DNA of 28,465 nucleotides from Gp6-AA40 sp050742535. GTDB taxonomy: Bacteria > Acidobacteriota > Vicinamibacteria > Vicinamibacterales > UBA2999. This document shows, in pieces, positions 8,148-15,044 of this stretch (within the stretch, counting starts at the first letter, position 1; every line of letters starts with the position of its first letter). The translations under genes were made by a program, and so were the position numbers. Under the pieces are notes generated by a model, which saw nothing but the letters and a program-made list of their open reading frames with translations, was not told the origin of the DNA and did not search any database. The stretch lies in NCBI GenBank assembly GCA_050742535.1, contig JBOGIQ010000034.1:1-28465 (forward strand), written 5' to 3'.

Positions 8148-9356
8148 ATGCAGCGCCGCGGAACGCGGATAGCGATTCTGTGTCTTCTCCTCACCGCGGG
8201 CGGCTCGGCCGGATTCGTCGTCTGGTCGGCGGACCGCAACGTTCACCGGCTCGATCAGGAGCACGATAGCAGGAGCACCACGATCGACGCGCTGCTGACG
8301 TCCATTGCCACCATCGCCAGCGCCCAGCAGGCTTACACCGACTATGGCCGCCGTGATGTCGCGTCGCTCACGCGCGTCTCGCTGCTGGTCGATCGGATCA
8401 CGACGGACGCGGCAGGGCTCAGGGCGACACGGCAATCGACGGTCAGCAGCGAGCGTCTGGAGGAGTTCTGGACAGCGCTTTCCGCCTTGATGAGCGCCGA
8501 AAGCCGTGCGCGCGAGCGTCTTGCCGGCGGGGACGATCTGGGAGCGGCGGAGGCGATCCTCGCGTCGGCGCGGGAACAGGTCAACGCCCTGAGCTCGAGT
8601 CTTCGCGCGTTCCGCTCGACCGAGCTGCAGAGCTATCAGGCAGCGCGGGCGGCAGCGGCGCTGCGTTCGCGGGTGTCGCTTGGCGTTCTGGTGGCCTTAT
8701 GGGCCTTTGGACTGGTCGCGTTCGCGGTTTCGCCATGGCAACGTGCCGCTCAGGACGACACGACCGTGCCGGCGGCCGCCGTTCAGGAACCTCCGCCTGC
8801 GCCAGTCGTCGTCGCAACAGCGCCAGTCGTCGTCGCAACAGCGCCAGTCGTCGCCGAAACCCCGCCTTCGATCGACCTCAGAGCGGCAGCAGCGCTTTCC
8901 GCCGACCTGTCACAACTGACCGATCAGAATGCCATCCCCCCGCTCCTGGCGAGAGCCGCGAACATCCTGGGCGCGCGTGGTCTCATCATCTGGATGGGTG
9001 CGGGCGCCGAGCTCTTCGCGGTGGCCGCGCACGGATATGACGAGGCGTTGCTGGCCAGAATCAGACCGATCCCGCGGCAGGCCGACAATGTGACGGCGGC
9101 GGCGTGGCGCAAAGGCGACCTGCTCACGCTGCCCGCGGATGCTGATGGCGTTGGCGCGATCGTCGCGCCGCTTCTGGGGCCGGAGGGCTGCGCTGGCGTA
9201 CTCGCCGCGGAGGTGAGTGGGGGCGAGCCGGACGAGGCGACGCAGGCGATGGCGATGATCCTGGCGTCGCAGTTCGCGGGAGTGCTTGCAGCGTGGCCCG
9301 CCGCAAGCACTGCCGATGGAGAAACGCCGTTAAACCGGCAAGCCGCCGCGTCCTGA
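8148..9356 (+). CDS. Membrane sensor-like protein with GAF-like C-terminal domain
   Basis: 402 residues. An N-terminal transmembrane helix (about 8-26) is followed by a mostly alpha-helical, presumably periplasmic region (27-175) resembling four-helix chemoreceptor sensor modules. A second helix (SLGVLVALWAFGLVAFAV, about 180-198) precedes a Pro/Val/Ala linker built from a 7-residue repeat, then a GAF-like domain (about 245-385, LLARAANILGARGLIIWMG...) at the C-terminus. There is no kinase, cyclase, HAMP or methyl-accepting output, so it may signal through a partner or be a degenerate sensor. The 3' end overlaps the convergent PDZ gene by 27 bp. The GAF assignment is from pattern only. Confidence 0.7.
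   Translation: MQRRGTRIAILCLLLTAGGSAGFVVWSADRNVHRLDQEHDSRSTTIDALLTSIATIASAQQAYTDYGRRDVASLTRVSLLVDRITTDAAGLRATRQSTVSSERLEEFWTALSALMSAESRARERLAGGDDLGAAEAILASAREQVNALSSSLRAFRSTELQSYQAARAAAALRSRVSLGVLVALWAFGLVAFAVSPWQRAAQDDTTVPAAAVQEPPPAPVVVATAPVVVATAPVVAETPPSIDLRAAAALSADLSQLTDQNAIPPLLARAANILGARGLIIWMGAGAELFAVAAHGYDEALLARIRPIPRQADNVTAAAWRKGDLLTLPADADGVGAIVAPLLGPEGCAGVLAAEVSGGEPDEATQAMAMILASQFAGVLAAWPAASTADGETPLNRQAAAS
8799..8860 (+). repeat. Tandem 21-bp repeat coding for a Pro-Val-Ala linker
   Basis: Two identical 21-bp units (8799-8819 and 8820-8840, beginning GCGCCAGTCGTC) are followed by a third, diverged copy to 8860. In frame they give APVVVAT, APVVVAT, APVVAET. The period is a multiple of 3, so copy-number changes would alter linker length without shifting the frame. 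Confidence 0.9.
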
Positions 9357-10193
9357 GGGACGCGTTGATCTGGCAGGGAGCGTCGCCTTCAGCGAAAGCG
9401 ACTTCTTGTCCCGCGTTACCGCGATCTCTGCGGAGTCGCCAGTGCCTTCCCGCAGCGCCCGAGTGATATCGGCGCTCGTCGACACCCTCTGCCCGTTGAC
9501 GGCCGTGATCACGTCTCCAGCCCTGATTCCGGCAGTTGCCGCCGCGGAGCCGCTGGTGACCGCGCTGACGAGCACGCCCTCCTTCACCCCGAAGTAGCTG
9601 GCCAGCTGGTCGCTCAGCGGCGATACCGTGACACCAAGGGTTCTCCCGGTCGCCGTCGCACGATTCCGAAACGCGTCCTCGAGTCTGAGGTTCAAGTCTT
9701 GCGGCAGCTGGCGCTCCAGGTCCTCGAGCCGGCGCCGGTTGGTATTGGACAGAAGGTTGAAATTGCTTCCGCTCTGAGGCACGACGGTGACGGTTTGCTT
9801 CGACGTTCCGCGAACGACCGCCGCCGTCACCTGCCGATTCGGTACGCTCTCCTGGACGAGTCGCGTGAAATGACTGGCGCTGCGGACGCGTTCGCCGTCG
9901 AAGTCGACAACGATATCGCCGGCCTGCAGTCCGGCCTTGGACGCCGGACTACCCTCGGCAACCGACTCCACGTACACGCCCGCCGGCTGGGCCATTTTTG
10001 CCTTCACGGCGTCCTCGCCCGTGACGTCGCGGATCGAGACGCCAATCGAAGCGGCGCCGAACGATCGTAGGACGACCCTCGAGTCCTGTGCCGCAGCGGG
10101 CTGCACGGCCATCATCAACGCGGCCGTGACTGCCGCGGAGAGAACGGCTGCCACCGCAGCGCCGGCGCCAGCGCTCCCGAACAACTTCTTCAT
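9330..10193 (-). CDS. Exported tandem-PDZ protein without protease domain
   Basis: 287 residues from ATG 10193. An N-terminal export segment (about 5-35, ending QPAAAQ) could be a cleaved signal peptide or a membrane anchor. PDZ 1 (about 45-135) has GVYVESVAEGSPASKAGLQAGDIVVDFDGERV; PDZ 2 (about 185-275) has GVLVSAVTSGSAAATAGIRAGDVITAVNGQRV. These match the PDZs of DegP/HtrA proteins, yet no trypsin-like domain (His-Asp-Ser triad) is present in frame. A short helical linker (NRRRLEDLERQLPQDLN) joins the PDZs. It may be a scaffold or adaptor in the periplasm. It is divergent from the OB-fold lipoprotein and tail-to-tail overlapping with the GAF protein. Confidence 0.85.
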   Translation of the reverse strand: MKKLFGSAGAGAAVAAVLSAAVTAALMMAVQPAAAQDSRVVLRSFGAASIGVSIRDVTGEDAVKAKMAQPAGVYVESVAEGSPASKAGLQAGDIVVDFDGERVRSASHFTRLVQESVPNRQVTAAVVRGTSKQTVTVVPQSGSNFNLLSNTNRRRLEDLERQLPQDLNLRLEDAFRNRATATGRTLGVTVSPLSDQLASYFGVKEGVLVSAVTSGSAAATAGIRAGDVITAVNGQRVSTSADITRALREGTGDSAEIAVTRDKKSLSLKATLPARSTRPSGRGGLPV

Positions 10194-10494
10194 GTGCATT
10201 CCTCCCTGTGTTCGCCTGAAGCGGACACTGTGACCACCCTCTGAGACGGGACCGCCGGCGGAATCGTTGTCGGTGCCCCCTCGTGAGGACGTTCGGATCA
10301 ACCGATACCGCCAAATACAGGCAATTCCGGCGGCTTCATGCCGGGCACGGGAATTGATCAAGGTCACTGCGGCCGCGGCGGATCACCGAGGTGCGTAACT
10401 TCAGGCAGGCGCTGGCATCGCCGCATCCCGGGTGCAGGATTCACGATCCGCACGCGGCTCATTTGTTGAAGCGGTTGGAGGGGAGCCGAATTCA
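10194..10494. other. Divergent intergenic region, PDZ gene / lipoprotein gene
   Basis: About 300 bp without a credible gene. It must hold the promoters of both flanking genes, but no strong -35/-10 pair stands out. An 8-bp palindrome TTGATCAA at 10354-10361 is the only conspicuous symmetric element, and it is short enough to be chance. The two ends carry the flanking ribosome sites. Confidence 0.5.
10200..10207 (-). promoter_or_regulatory. Ribosome binding site deciding the PDZ gene start
   Basis: The minus strand reads AGGGAGGA immediately before an ATG at 10199 and 7 bases before the ATG at 10193. Normal Shine-Dalgarno spacing therefore favours the second ATG (protein beginning MKKLFGS) over the first (MHMKKL). 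Confidence 0.6.
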
Positions 10495-10872
10495 ATGACC
10501 AAGCTGTTTCGTATCTGCTCGATCGCCATCGTCACTGCCGTTCTGGCCGCCGGCTGCGCTGCACGCGGCGTGCGCATCGCGGAGCTGAAAGATCACCCCG
10601 ACAAGTACGAGCGCAAAACGGTCAGCGTTGAAGGTGTCGTCACCGGCAGTTTGGGAGCCGGCTCGTCGGTACTCGGTCAGATTCTGCCGTTCCAGTCCTA
10701 TACCGTGGACGATGGATCGGGCGAGATCCGAGTGGTCGCGCGGTCGACAAAGACGCCCCCACGCACCGGGTCGCGCGTGAAGGTCAAGGGTCAGGTCAAT
10801 GAGCTTGCGGTCTTCAACGGGCGCTCGATCGGACTGCATCTCCAGGAGAACGATCGCAAGATCAAGGACTAG
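10495..10872 (+). CDS. OB-fold lipoprotein
   Basis: 125 residues from ATG 10495, supported by GGAGGGGAG (10477-10485) 9 bases upstream. The N-terminus is a lipoprotein signal: MTKLFRI, a hydrophobic core, then LAAGC with the lipidated Cys at 21. The mature part is a small beta-rich domain (KTVSVEGVVTGSL..., YTVDDGSGEIRVVARS, GSRVKVKGQVNEL) with the strand order and glycine pattern of bacterial OB-fold (BOF/tRNA_anti-like) domains. Such domains bind oligosaccharides, nucleic acid or protein; the ligand here is unknown. Its stop is 11 bp from the convergent phosphatase stop. Confidence 0.8.
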   Translation: MTKLFRICSIAIVTAVLAAGCAARGVRIAELKDHPDKYERKTVSVEGVVTGSLGAGSSVLGQILPFQSYTVDDGSGEIRVVARSTKTPPRTGSRVKVKGQVNELAVFNGRSIGLHLQENDRKIKD

Positions 10873-10883
10873 CGGCGGCGCAG

Positions 10884-12692
10884 CTACGTCGGCTTGACCT
10901 CCCCCTTCCCGATCATTTTCACGGCCACCGCCGTCATGTCGTCATGACGCGGTGCGCCGCGCTGATACGCCGTGACGGCATCGAAAATCGCATCGACGAT
11001 GCCGCGCGCGCCCTGGTGGCGGTACTCGCGAACCACCTCGCACAGCCGCTCGGCGCCAAATTCCTGCCCCTCGTCGTTCATCGCTTCGAAGATGCCGTCA
11101 CTGCAGAAGACAAATACATCGCCCTTCTTCAGCGGCAGCGTCACCTCGTCGTATGTCACCCCGGGGAAAGACCCGAGGGGAACACCGGGGAGCTCGATCT
11201 GGCGGCAACCGTCGCGCGTGCAATGAATCGGGTACGGCAGCCCCGAGTTCGAGAGCGTGGCGGTGTGCGCCTTGAAGTCGAAGAACGCGTAGCAGAGCGT
11301 GCAGAAGTATTCCTCGAGCTGCCGCTCGTGCAGGATGGTGTTCATGACCTGCAGCACACCGGAGACGCTGAATCGATCGGGCGCGAACCTTCGGCGCATG
11401 GTCCGTGAGCGCACGAGCTCCGCGGCAAACGCACCGTAAAGGGCCGCCGGCGCTCCCTTTCCGGACACATCACCCACGGCAACCACGAGCGTGTTGCTGT
11501 CGGGGGCAATGTAGTCGTGAATGTCGCCTCCCAGTTCCGTCGCCGGCTCGAACCTCCCGGCGACGTCCACACCGCGCAGTCCCTTGGGCAGTTCGGTCGG
11601 AAGCAGCGCCATCTGGACGCGCTGCGCGAACCGCAGCTCTTTCTCGATCCGCTCCTCGTTCCGCCGTACCTCCTCGTACAGACGGGCGTTGTCGATGGCC
11701 ACCGCGGCCTGGCTGGCCAGCAGGGTCAGCAGCTCTTTGTGTTCCTTCGTGAAGGCGTTCAGCTCCGGGCTCTCGAGGTCGAACACGCCGATGCACCGGT
11801 CCTTGATCAACATCGGGATGACCAGTTCCGACCGCGCGTCGTCCACGAGATTCACGTAGCGGGGGTCGGTCGAGACATCGGAGACGAGCACCGGCTCCTT
11901 GTGCAGCGCCGCCCAGCCGACCAGCCCTTCGCCAAGCTTCATGTGCTTCGTCTCCGCCCCCTTGCCATAGCTGACGGCGAGCTTCATCTCGAGCTCGCGC
12001 GACTGCTCGTTGAGGAGCAGAATGCCGAAGGTGCGGTAGTCGATGAGGCGTTTCGTCAGGCTGGCGATTCTGGTGAGGAGCTGGTCGAGATCGAGGATCG
12101 ACGACATCTCACGGCCGATTTCCGCCAACGTCTCGAGCGTCGCCACATACTGGTGCTCCGACTCGAAGAGACGTGCGTTCTCGATCGCCACCGCGACGTG
12201 CGCGGCGAACTGCCGCAGCAGCACCTCGTCCTGTGTCGTGAAGGCGCCTTCCGTCTCGCTGAGCAGGTTCAGCGCACCAATGACCTTGCCCTTCCGCCGC
12301 ATCGGCACAGCCAGCTGCGACAGCATGTTCCGAAGCGGGCCCATGTAGCGCGGCTCTTCGCGGATGTCGTTGACGAGGATCGGACGGGCCTCCTCGACCG
12401 CGGCGCCGACCACGCCCTGCCCAAGGCGAAGGCGAACGGTGCGTGCGACGTCCTCCGGATAACCGACGGAGTAGGCAATTCGCAGTTCCTGGCGCTCGTC
12501 CTCGAGGAGGTAGACCGAGAACGCGGTGAAACGTGTCAGCCGCGCGATCAGCTGCGGGATCTTGGCCAGCAGCTCGTCGAGGTCGAGGACCGACGTGACT
12601 TCGCGACCAAGCTCGAAGAGGGTCGACAGCAGTTCTGTATCGGAGGGAGGCCGGACGGGTCCGCCCGTCCGCACCACGTCAGGGTTGCTCAC
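10884..12692 (-). CDS. GAF-GAF-SpoIIE PP2C phosphatase
   Basis: 602 residues from a GTG start (MSNPDVV...), soluble, with no transmembrane segment. Two GAF domains (about 25-180 and 200-345), each preceded by the same kind of helix (SVLDLDELLAKI and SILDLDQLLTRI), look like a tandem duplication of the sensor unit. A coiled linker (EEVRRNEERIEKELRFAQRVQMALLP) joins them to a SpoIIE phosphatase domain (about 375-595). Metal motifs are present: TELGGDIHDY (a variant of GGDFYD with the Asp kept), GDVSGKGAPAALYGA, FCSDGIFEAMN and RHDDMTAVAVK. The likely role is ligand- or redox-controlled dephosphorylation of a STAS-type antagonist; no partner is in the window. It is divergent from the FabZ-like gene. 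Confidence 0.92.
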   Translation of the reverse strand: MSNPDVVRTGGPVRPPSDTELLSTLFELGREVTSVLDLDELLAKIPQLIARLTRFTAFSVYLLEDERQELRIAYSVGYPEDVARTVRLRLGQGVVGAAVEEARPILVNDIREEPRYMGPLRNMLSQLAVPMRRKGKVIGALNLLSETEGAFTTQDEVLLRQFAAHVAVAIENARLFESEHQYVATLETLAEIGREMSSILDLDQLLTRIASLTKRLIDYRTFGILLLNEQSRELEMKLAVSYGKGAETKHMKLGEGLVGWAALHKEPVLVSDVSTDPRYVNLVDDARSELVIPMLIKDRCIGVFDLESPELNAFTKEHKELLTLLASQAAVAIDNARLYEEVRRNEERIEKELRFAQRVQMALLPTELPKGLRGVDVAGRFEPATELGGDIHDYIAPDSNTLVVAVGDVSGKGAPAALYGAFAAELVRSRTMRRRFAPDRFSVSGVLQVMNTILHERQLEEYFCTLCYAFFDFKAHTATLSNSGLPYPIHCTRDGCRQIELPGVPLGSFPGVTYDEVTLPLKKGDVFVFCSDGIFEAMNDEGQEFGAERLCEVVREYRHQGARGIVDAIFDAVTAYQRGAPRHDDMTAVAVKMIGKGEVKPT

Positions 12693-12703
12693 GAGATGAC
12701 CGG

Positions 12704-12711
12704 ATTATACT
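12704..12711. promoter_or_regulatory. Overlapping back-to-back -10 elements (bidirectional promoter)
   Basis: The octamer ATTATACT reads TATAAT on the minus strand (12709-12704, a perfect -10, 11 bases before the phosphatase GTG) and TATACT on the plus strand (12706-12711, 9 bases before the FabZ-like TTG). A plus-strand TTGCTC at 12685-12690 could be a -35 with a short 15-bp spacer; no good minus-strand -35 is seen. Both transcripts would be nearly or fully leaderless. Confidence 0.5.
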
Positions 12712-12720
12712 GAACGCTTC

Positions 12721-13188
12721 TTGGAATCTCTGACTCTACCGCTCGACAACAGCGCCATCGAACGCATTCTGCCGCATCGCTTCCCATTCCTGCTGGTCGA
12801 TCGCATCACTGAGCTGGAACCCGACAAGCGGATCGTCGGCATCAAGAACGTGTCGCGCAACGAGAGGTATCTCTCGTATCAGCCCGGTGAAGCGCCGGTG
12901 CTGCCGCCGACCATCCTCACGGAATGCGTGGCCCAGGTTGGAGCGATTCTGATCCTGTGGAAGCCGGAGAATCGCGACAAGCTCCCGTTCTTCATGGGCA
13001 TCAAGCGCGTGCGCTACCGCTATCCGGTGCACGCCGGCGACGTCGTCGAGATCGAGGCGCGCGTCAAACGTCTCCGCAGCCGCATGGGCGAGCTCGAGGG
13101 CTTCGCGCGCGTCAACGGGCGGATCGTCGTCGACGGAACCATGACGTTCGCACTCGGACCGTCCCAGGGGCCACGGGCGGGCGAGTGA
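12721..13188 (+). CDS. FabZ-like hotdog-fold protein, catalytic His position is Gln
   Basis: 155 residues from TTG 12721. The sequence follows (3R)-hydroxyacyl-ACP dehydratase FabZ along its length: ILPHRFPFLLVDRI (16-29), KNVSRNERYL, TECVAQVGAIL, FFMGIKRVRYRYPVHAGDVVEIEARV and GRIVVDGTMTFAL. FabZ uses a His in (Q/G)HFPG and a Glu in the helix about 14 residues later. Ungapped alignment with E. coli FabZ from memory (NEPFFQGHFPG... against NERYLSYQPGE...) puts Q54 at the His and E68 at the Glu. It may be a dehydratase with altered chemistry, a thioesterase-like hotdog protein, or non-catalytic. No other fatty acid or lipid A gene is adjacent. The upstream start has no visible ribosome site, consistent with a leaderless mRNA. 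Confidence 0.8.
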   Translation: MESLTLPLDNSAIERILPHRFPFLLVDRITELEPDKRIVGIKNVSRNERYLSYQPGEAPVLPPTILTECVAQVGAILILWKPENRDKLPFFMGIKRVRYRYPVHAGDVVEIEARVKRLRSRMGELEGFARVNGRIVVDGTMTFALGPSQGPRAGE

Positions 13189-13201
13189 ATCCGTTCCCGG
13201 C

Positions 13202-13819
13202 CTAGCGGACAGCCCTGACGACGAGCAGCGCGCCGGCAATCTTCGTGGCGCGGCTGGCCCAGACCACCCATCCGCGGCGCGCGCCGAAGTAGCGCGCGGA
13301 ATCCAGAATCGCCGGCGCCAGGATCAGCGCGCCGATGACGGGCTCATCGACGCGGGCGCCGAGCGCCATTCCCCGAGTGTCCCGTTCGTCCGGTCCGATT
13401 CGGGCGAATGCCGCGACCGAATACCCCGCCGATGTCAGGACGTTGAATGCGAGCAGCCCTTTGAGCACCGGCGCGTGTTCGTCTCGCAGCTCCGGGCGTA
13501 CGGTCAGCAGATATTCGCTGACGGCATGCTGCGCCCAGAATCCGGCCGATGCGATCACGAACTCGCGACCGGGACTCACCGGGTCGTGGGTGATCGCAAA
13601 GAAGGGGATGGGGCCGAACGTCACCTTTTTCACCCCGGGAGTCACTCCGTTTGCGAAATCGGCTGCCACATGCGCCGACTCGTGAATGGCAAGCCCGGCC
13701 GCAGCGCCACCGATGAGTTTTGCCGTATCCATCAGTGATTGCGCTGATGCGGTGGCCGGCACGGCACCGCTGCATGTCAAGGCAACCGCGGCGAGCCGCA
13801 GCAGCTGCACGGTACTCAA
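13202..13819 (-). CDS. Hydrophobic protein with HESAH (HExxH) motif, possible membrane metalloprotease
   Basis: About 205 residues if started at TTG 13819 (AAAGGG lies about 8 bases upstream); ATG 13849 or GTG 13810 are alternatives. An N-terminal signal-like helix (LLRLAAVALTCSGAVPATASAQ) is followed by GGAAAGLAIHESAHVAADFANG, with HESAH at about 46-50 inside a hydrophobic stretch. Further hydrophobic segments cover FVIASAGFWAQHAVSEYLL, GLLAFNVLTSAGYSVAAFA and VIGALILAPAILDSARYF. The HExxH in a membrane context and a later PxxxD-like element recall site-2 (M50) proteases, but the canonical NxxPxxxxDG is absent. Family not recognised; protease activity is a guess. It is convergent with the FabZ-like gene and divergent from the 49-residue membrane protein. 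Confidence 0.65.
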   Translation of the reverse strand: MSTVQLLRLAAVALTCSGAVPATASAQSLMDTAKLIGGAAAGLAIHESAHVAADFANGVTPGVKKVTFGPIPFFAITHDPVSPGREFVIASAGFWAQHAVSEYLLTVRPELRDEHAPVLKGLLAFNVLTSAGYSVAAFARIGPDERDTRGMALGARVDEPVIGALILAPAILDSARYFGARRGWVVWASRATKIAGALLVVRAVR

Positions 13820-13873
13820 GTTGCACCCTTTGTGATCAGCCGGAGCCATTGGCCTGGCAGAGGAGACGAAGGC

Positions 13874-14023
13874 ATGCTCGAAACCATTGCGATCATTTTG
13901 ATCATTCTCTGGCTGCTGGGGATGGTCAGCGGGTACACGCTCGGCAACTTCATCTGGGTTCTGCTGGTGATTGCGGTCGTGCTGTTCCTGGTGCGGCTGG
14001 TCAGCGGACGAAGAGTGGTATGA
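13874..14023 (+). CDS. 49-residue lmo0937-type membrane protein
   Basis: ATG 13874 has AGGAGA (13861-13866) at suitable spacing. The product is almost entirely two hydrophobic helices: MLETIAIILIILWLLGMVSG, then a short turn (YTLGNF) and IWVLLVIAVVLFLVRLVSGR. This is the pattern of the small lmo0937-family membrane proteins widespread in bacteria and of unknown function. Longer in-frame starts add a charged N-terminus without a better ribosome site. It lies alone between genes on the opposite strand, so it is probably transcribed from the 13820-13873 gap. Confidence 0.75.
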   Translation: MLETIAIILIILWLLGMVSGYTLGNFIWVLLVIAVVLFLVRLVSGRRVV

Positions 14024-14075
14024 CGCGGGGGCGGGCCCTGGTGCCGCAGTTCGCTTCGGAGTACAGCGGCTGCCG

Positions 14076-14978
14076 CTAGGGTCCGCCACGCGGGGCTGTG
14101 CGAACAATTGCCACCCCGCCAAGCACGAGCGCTGCCGCCGCGACAATCCGCGGCGAGAATCGCTCGCCGGCGAATAACGTCCCCAGCATCACCGCGATGA
14201 CTGGATTGATGTACGCGTACAGCGAAACGGTCGCGACGGGCAGATGTTTCAGCGCATAGAGGTACGCGGAGTACGCGATCAGCGATCCGAACACAATCAG
14301 ATACAGCTCCGCCGCGATCGTCCTCGGTGTGAACGCGAGTCGACTCCATTCTCCGAGCGCCGTGCCGACGCTCATCAAGAGTACTCCCGCGAACAACTGT
14401 TGTAACGCCGACGCAGCAGCCGTGCCGCCTGTCGACTGGGTACGTCTCGACATCGACGAACCGACAGCCCATCCCAGGCACGCGACCTGAACGAGCAGCA
14501 CACCAAGTCCGAATCGGGGCCCGTTGACATCCGCGGCAAACAGGCTCGGCCAGATGAGTAAGACGATTCCCAGAAAGCCCGCGAAGAGCCCGACGAGCAC
14601 CCGCCCCCGGAGGCGATCGCCGCCAAAGGCCGCCTCGGCCCCCGACATCCAGAACGGCAGCGCGGCAACGCCCACGGCAGCAATGCCACTTGGGATCCAC
14701 AGTTCGGACCAGACGACCGCGCCGTTACCCACGCCGAGGAGTAGTGTTCCGAGCGCCGCCTGTCGCGTCCACTCCCGCACCGGCGGAAGCCGCCCGCCGC
14801 GAGCAAGGACGAACAGGCAGAGGGCGGCCCCTGCCGCCATGAAACGCAGACCGCCGATGAGCATCGGCGGAATCGTTTCCAGCGCAATCAGAATCGCGAG
14901 GTATGTCGTCCCCCAGATCAGACAGACGGCGATCCAGGCGGCATAGGCCAGTCTCGGCGGCGCGCTCGCGGGAGCCAC
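14076..14978 (-). CDS. EamA/DMT-superfamily transporter
   Basis: 300 residues from GTG 14978, typical for the 10-helix drug/metabolite transporter family, made of two EamA repeats (about 12-140 and 155-290). Family marks are WIAVCLIWGTTYLAI at the start of repeat 1, RFMAAGAALC, and YAYINPVIAVMLGTLFAGE in repeat 2. Members export amino acids or other small metabolites; the substrate cannot be told from sequence. No clear Shine-Dalgarno sequence is seen before the GTG. It lies 66 bp downstream of the GGDEF gene on the same strand and may share its transcript. Confidence 0.9.
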   Translation of the reverse strand: MAPASAPPRLAYAAWIAVCLIWGTTYLAILIALETIPPMLIGGLRFMAAGAALCLFVLARGGRLPPVREWTRQAALGTLLLGVGNGAVVWSELWIPSGIAAVGVAALPFWMSGAEAAFGGDRLRGRVLVGLFAGFLGIVLLIWPSLFAADVNGPRFGLGVLLVQVACLGWAVGSSMSRRTQSTGGTAAASALQQLFAGVLLMSVGTALGEWSRLAFTPRTIAAELYLIVFGSLIAYSAYLYALKHLPVATVSLYAYINPVIAVMLGTLFAGERFSPRIVAAAALVLGGVAIVRTAPRGGP

Positions 14979-15044
14979 CGATCCATTCTGATATGGCTGG
15001 TGTTTACAGTGTCAGGCTGACAACGGGGTCGCGGGCGGCGATCG

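Noticed and set aside
11517..12713. 398-codon open frame opposite the GAF-GAF-SpoIIE gene
   Set aside because: Low-complexity His/Arg/Gln-rich translation antisense to a gene with clear motifs; no family likeness.
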